A DNA stretch of 7,186 bases from an uncultured Bacteroidota bacterium (GTDB taxonomy: Bacteria > Bacteroidota > Bacteroidia > Chitinophagales > Chitinophagaceae). The position numbers and the translations under genes are program-made. Where the stretch lies: contig CAMLGR010000197.1 of the NCBI GenBank assembly GCA_946479615.1, positions 1-7,186 of the forward strand. Reading direction: 5' to 3'. This document shows, in pieces, positions 6,097-7,186 of the stretch (its first letter is position 1; each line of letters starts with the position of its first letter). The notes beneath the pieces were generated by a model, which was not told where the DNA came from, made no database searches, and saw only the letters and a program-made list of their open reading frames with translations.

Positions 6097-6157
6097 AGTT
6101 ATGAATTATGAATGTCATGGATTGATCGGTAACAATTATAATTCATAATTCATAATT
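6097..6157. repeat. Inverted repeat of tandem 7-mers (TATGAAT) at the miaB / activator junction
   Basis: TTATGAATTATGAAT at 6099-6113 is perfectly repeated in inverted form at 6141-6155, with a 27-nt loop; flanking positions add an A-T pair and a G-T wobble. Each arm is a tandem of TATGAAT-type heptamers, and the right arm has a partial third unit. The right arm overlaps the end of miaB and encodes its final residues IMNYEL and the TAA stop. The left arm lies in the 58-bp gap before the activator start at 6077. No U-run follows on the minus strand, so it is not a typical terminator, though it could affect mRNA stability or read-through. Confidence 0.85.
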
Positions 6158-7186
6158 TTTTCCACCTTTCCCATTAAGGTAGCTTTGGTACAGTCTGTCA
6201 CGTTAACCATAACATAATCGCCTTTCTTTAGTTCATGATCTCCTTTGGGGAATATAATTACCTTGTTATTACCCGTTCTTCCCATCCAGTCCGTATCGCT
6301 GCGTTTGCTTTCGCCTTCTACCAGTACTTCGAAAGTTTTGCCGAGATCGAGTTTATTATTTTCTAAAGAAATGCGGTTTTGCAGGTCAACGATCTCTGTC
6401 AGCCTTCTTTTCTTCACCTCCAATGGCACATCATCCGCATATCTTCTTTGTGCGAGCGTACCCGGGCGTTCACTGTAAAAAAACATATAACTGAGATCGT
6501 ACCGGCTGAATTCCATGATGCTGATCGTATCCTGGTGCTCTTCTTCAGTTTCGCTGCAAAAGCCGGTGATCATATCCGAACTGATTCCGCATTCAGGGAG
6601 TATTTCACGGATGCGGTTCACTCTTGCCATATACCATTCACGCGTATAGGTGCGGTTCATCAGTTGCAATATCCGGTTGTTACCACTTTGCACCGGCAGG
6701 TGTATATAATTACAGATATTATGGTGCTTTGCCATCGTAAACAATACCTCATCCGTAATATCTTTTGGATGAGAAGTGGAAAAACGAACCCGCAGCAATG
6801 GCGAGATCAGCGCTACTTTTTCCAGCAGCCTGGCAAACGTAACTGTTTCATCGGCCTGCTCATCTACGAAATAATAACTATCTACATTCTGGCCCAGTAA
6901 GGTTACTTCTTTAAACCCCCTTTCAAACAAATCGGTGCATTCGTTCACGATACTGACAGCATCACGGCTTCTTTCCCTTCCCCTGGTGAAAGGCACCACA
7001 CAGAAGGAACACATATTATTGCATCCGCGCATGATGCTTACAAAAGCGGAAACACCATTGCTGTCGATACGTACCGGTGCAATATCTCCATAGGTCTCGT
7101 CACGGCTCAATAAAACATTCACGGCTTTTTGTCCGCCTTCTGCTTCTTCCACCAGTGCGGGTAGACTGCGGTATGCATCAGGCCCT
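6136..7186 (-). CDS. miaB: tRNA-2-methylthio-N6-dimethylallyladenosine synthase MiaB, N-terminus cut off by the window
   Basis: MiaB is a radical SAM methylthiotransferase that converts i6A37 to ms2i6A37 in tRNAs reading UNN codons. The frame stays open to the window edge, leaving 349 residues; the N-terminal part with the three cysteines of the auxiliary Fe-S cluster lies outside. The visible part opens with [18 protein letters not shown], a MiaB signature. The radical SAM motif CNNMCSFC follows, with cysteines at fragment residues 55, 59 and 62, then [36 protein letters not shown] and [17 protein letters not shown] are further family blocks. A C-terminal TRAM domain covers about the last 65 residues ([13 protein letters not shown]...[18 protein letters not shown]). 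The GTG at 7150-7152 is not the true start. The terminal IMNYEL and stop codon come from the heptamer repeat, so the C-terminus appears remodelled. The paralogues MtaB and RimO fit less well. Confidence 0.96.
   Translation of the reverse strand, partial: GPDAYRSLPALVEEAEGGQKAVNVLLSRDETYGDIAPVRIDSNGVSAFVSIMRGCNNMCSFCVVPFTRGRERSRDAVSIVNECTDLFERGFKEVTLLGQNVDSYYFVDEQADETVTFARLLEKVALISPLLRVRFSTSHPKDITDEVLFTMAKHHNICNYIHLPVQSGNNRILQLMNRTYTREWYMARVNRIREILPECGISSDMITGFCSETEEEHQDTISIMEFSRYDLSYMFFYSERPGTLAQRRYADDVPLEVKKRRLTEIVDLQNRISLENNKLDLGKTFEVLVEGESKRSDTDWMGRTGNNKVIIFPKGDHELKKGDYVMVNVTDCTKATLMGKVEKIMNYEL

Noticed and set aside
6097..6157. Heptamer hairpin as an intrinsic terminator for miaB
   Set aside because: The stem is A/T-rich with a 27-nt loop and has no trailing U-run, so it does not have terminator form.

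Overview
The window reads as chromosomal DNA from a member of the Bacteroidota, most likely the Chitinophagaceae or a close relative. This rests on three observations. The LptE, MltG, SecG and MiaB sequences look like those of Bacteroidota. The starts lack clear Shine-Dalgarno sites and have A/T-rich leaders. A compact miaB / sigma-54 activator / lptE / TPR protein / secG order is one I recall from that phylum. The genus cannot be fixed from the sequence alone.

All eight genes are on the minus strand, so the window is read from right to left. The upstream block is miaB (5' end cut off by the window edge), a receiver-less sigma-54 activator, lptE (overlapping the activator's end), a gap of about 110 bp, an acidic TPR-type protein of unknown function, and secG, whose start lies 1 nt after the TPR stop. 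A well-formed intrinsic terminator just after secG closes this block. A 285-bp gap follows, holding a cluster of GC-rich degenerate repeats. The second block is mltG, then yihY/brkB only 5 bp on, then an exported thioredoxin-fold protein cut off by the left window edge.

Most products concern the cell envelope: LPS delivery to the outer membrane (LptE), protein export (SecG), peptidoglycan strand termination (MltG), an integral membrane protein (YihY/BrkB) and a secreted redox protein. MiaB (tRNA thiomethylation) and the sigma-54 activator are the non-envelope partners.

No new enzyme system, CRISPR array, RNA gene or transposase is visible. The unusual content is in small repeats. Two hairpins are built from head-to-head tandem 7-mers (TANGAAG in the 5' part of lptE, TATGAAT at the miaB/activator junction). 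They share the pattern TANGAAK, and both run into coding sequence: one encodes the n-region and part of the signal peptide of LptE, the other supplies the last residues and stop codon of MiaB. A third, unrelated cluster of GATATC-centred units sits between secG and mltG and is bracketed by a near-identical 12-bp direct repeat.
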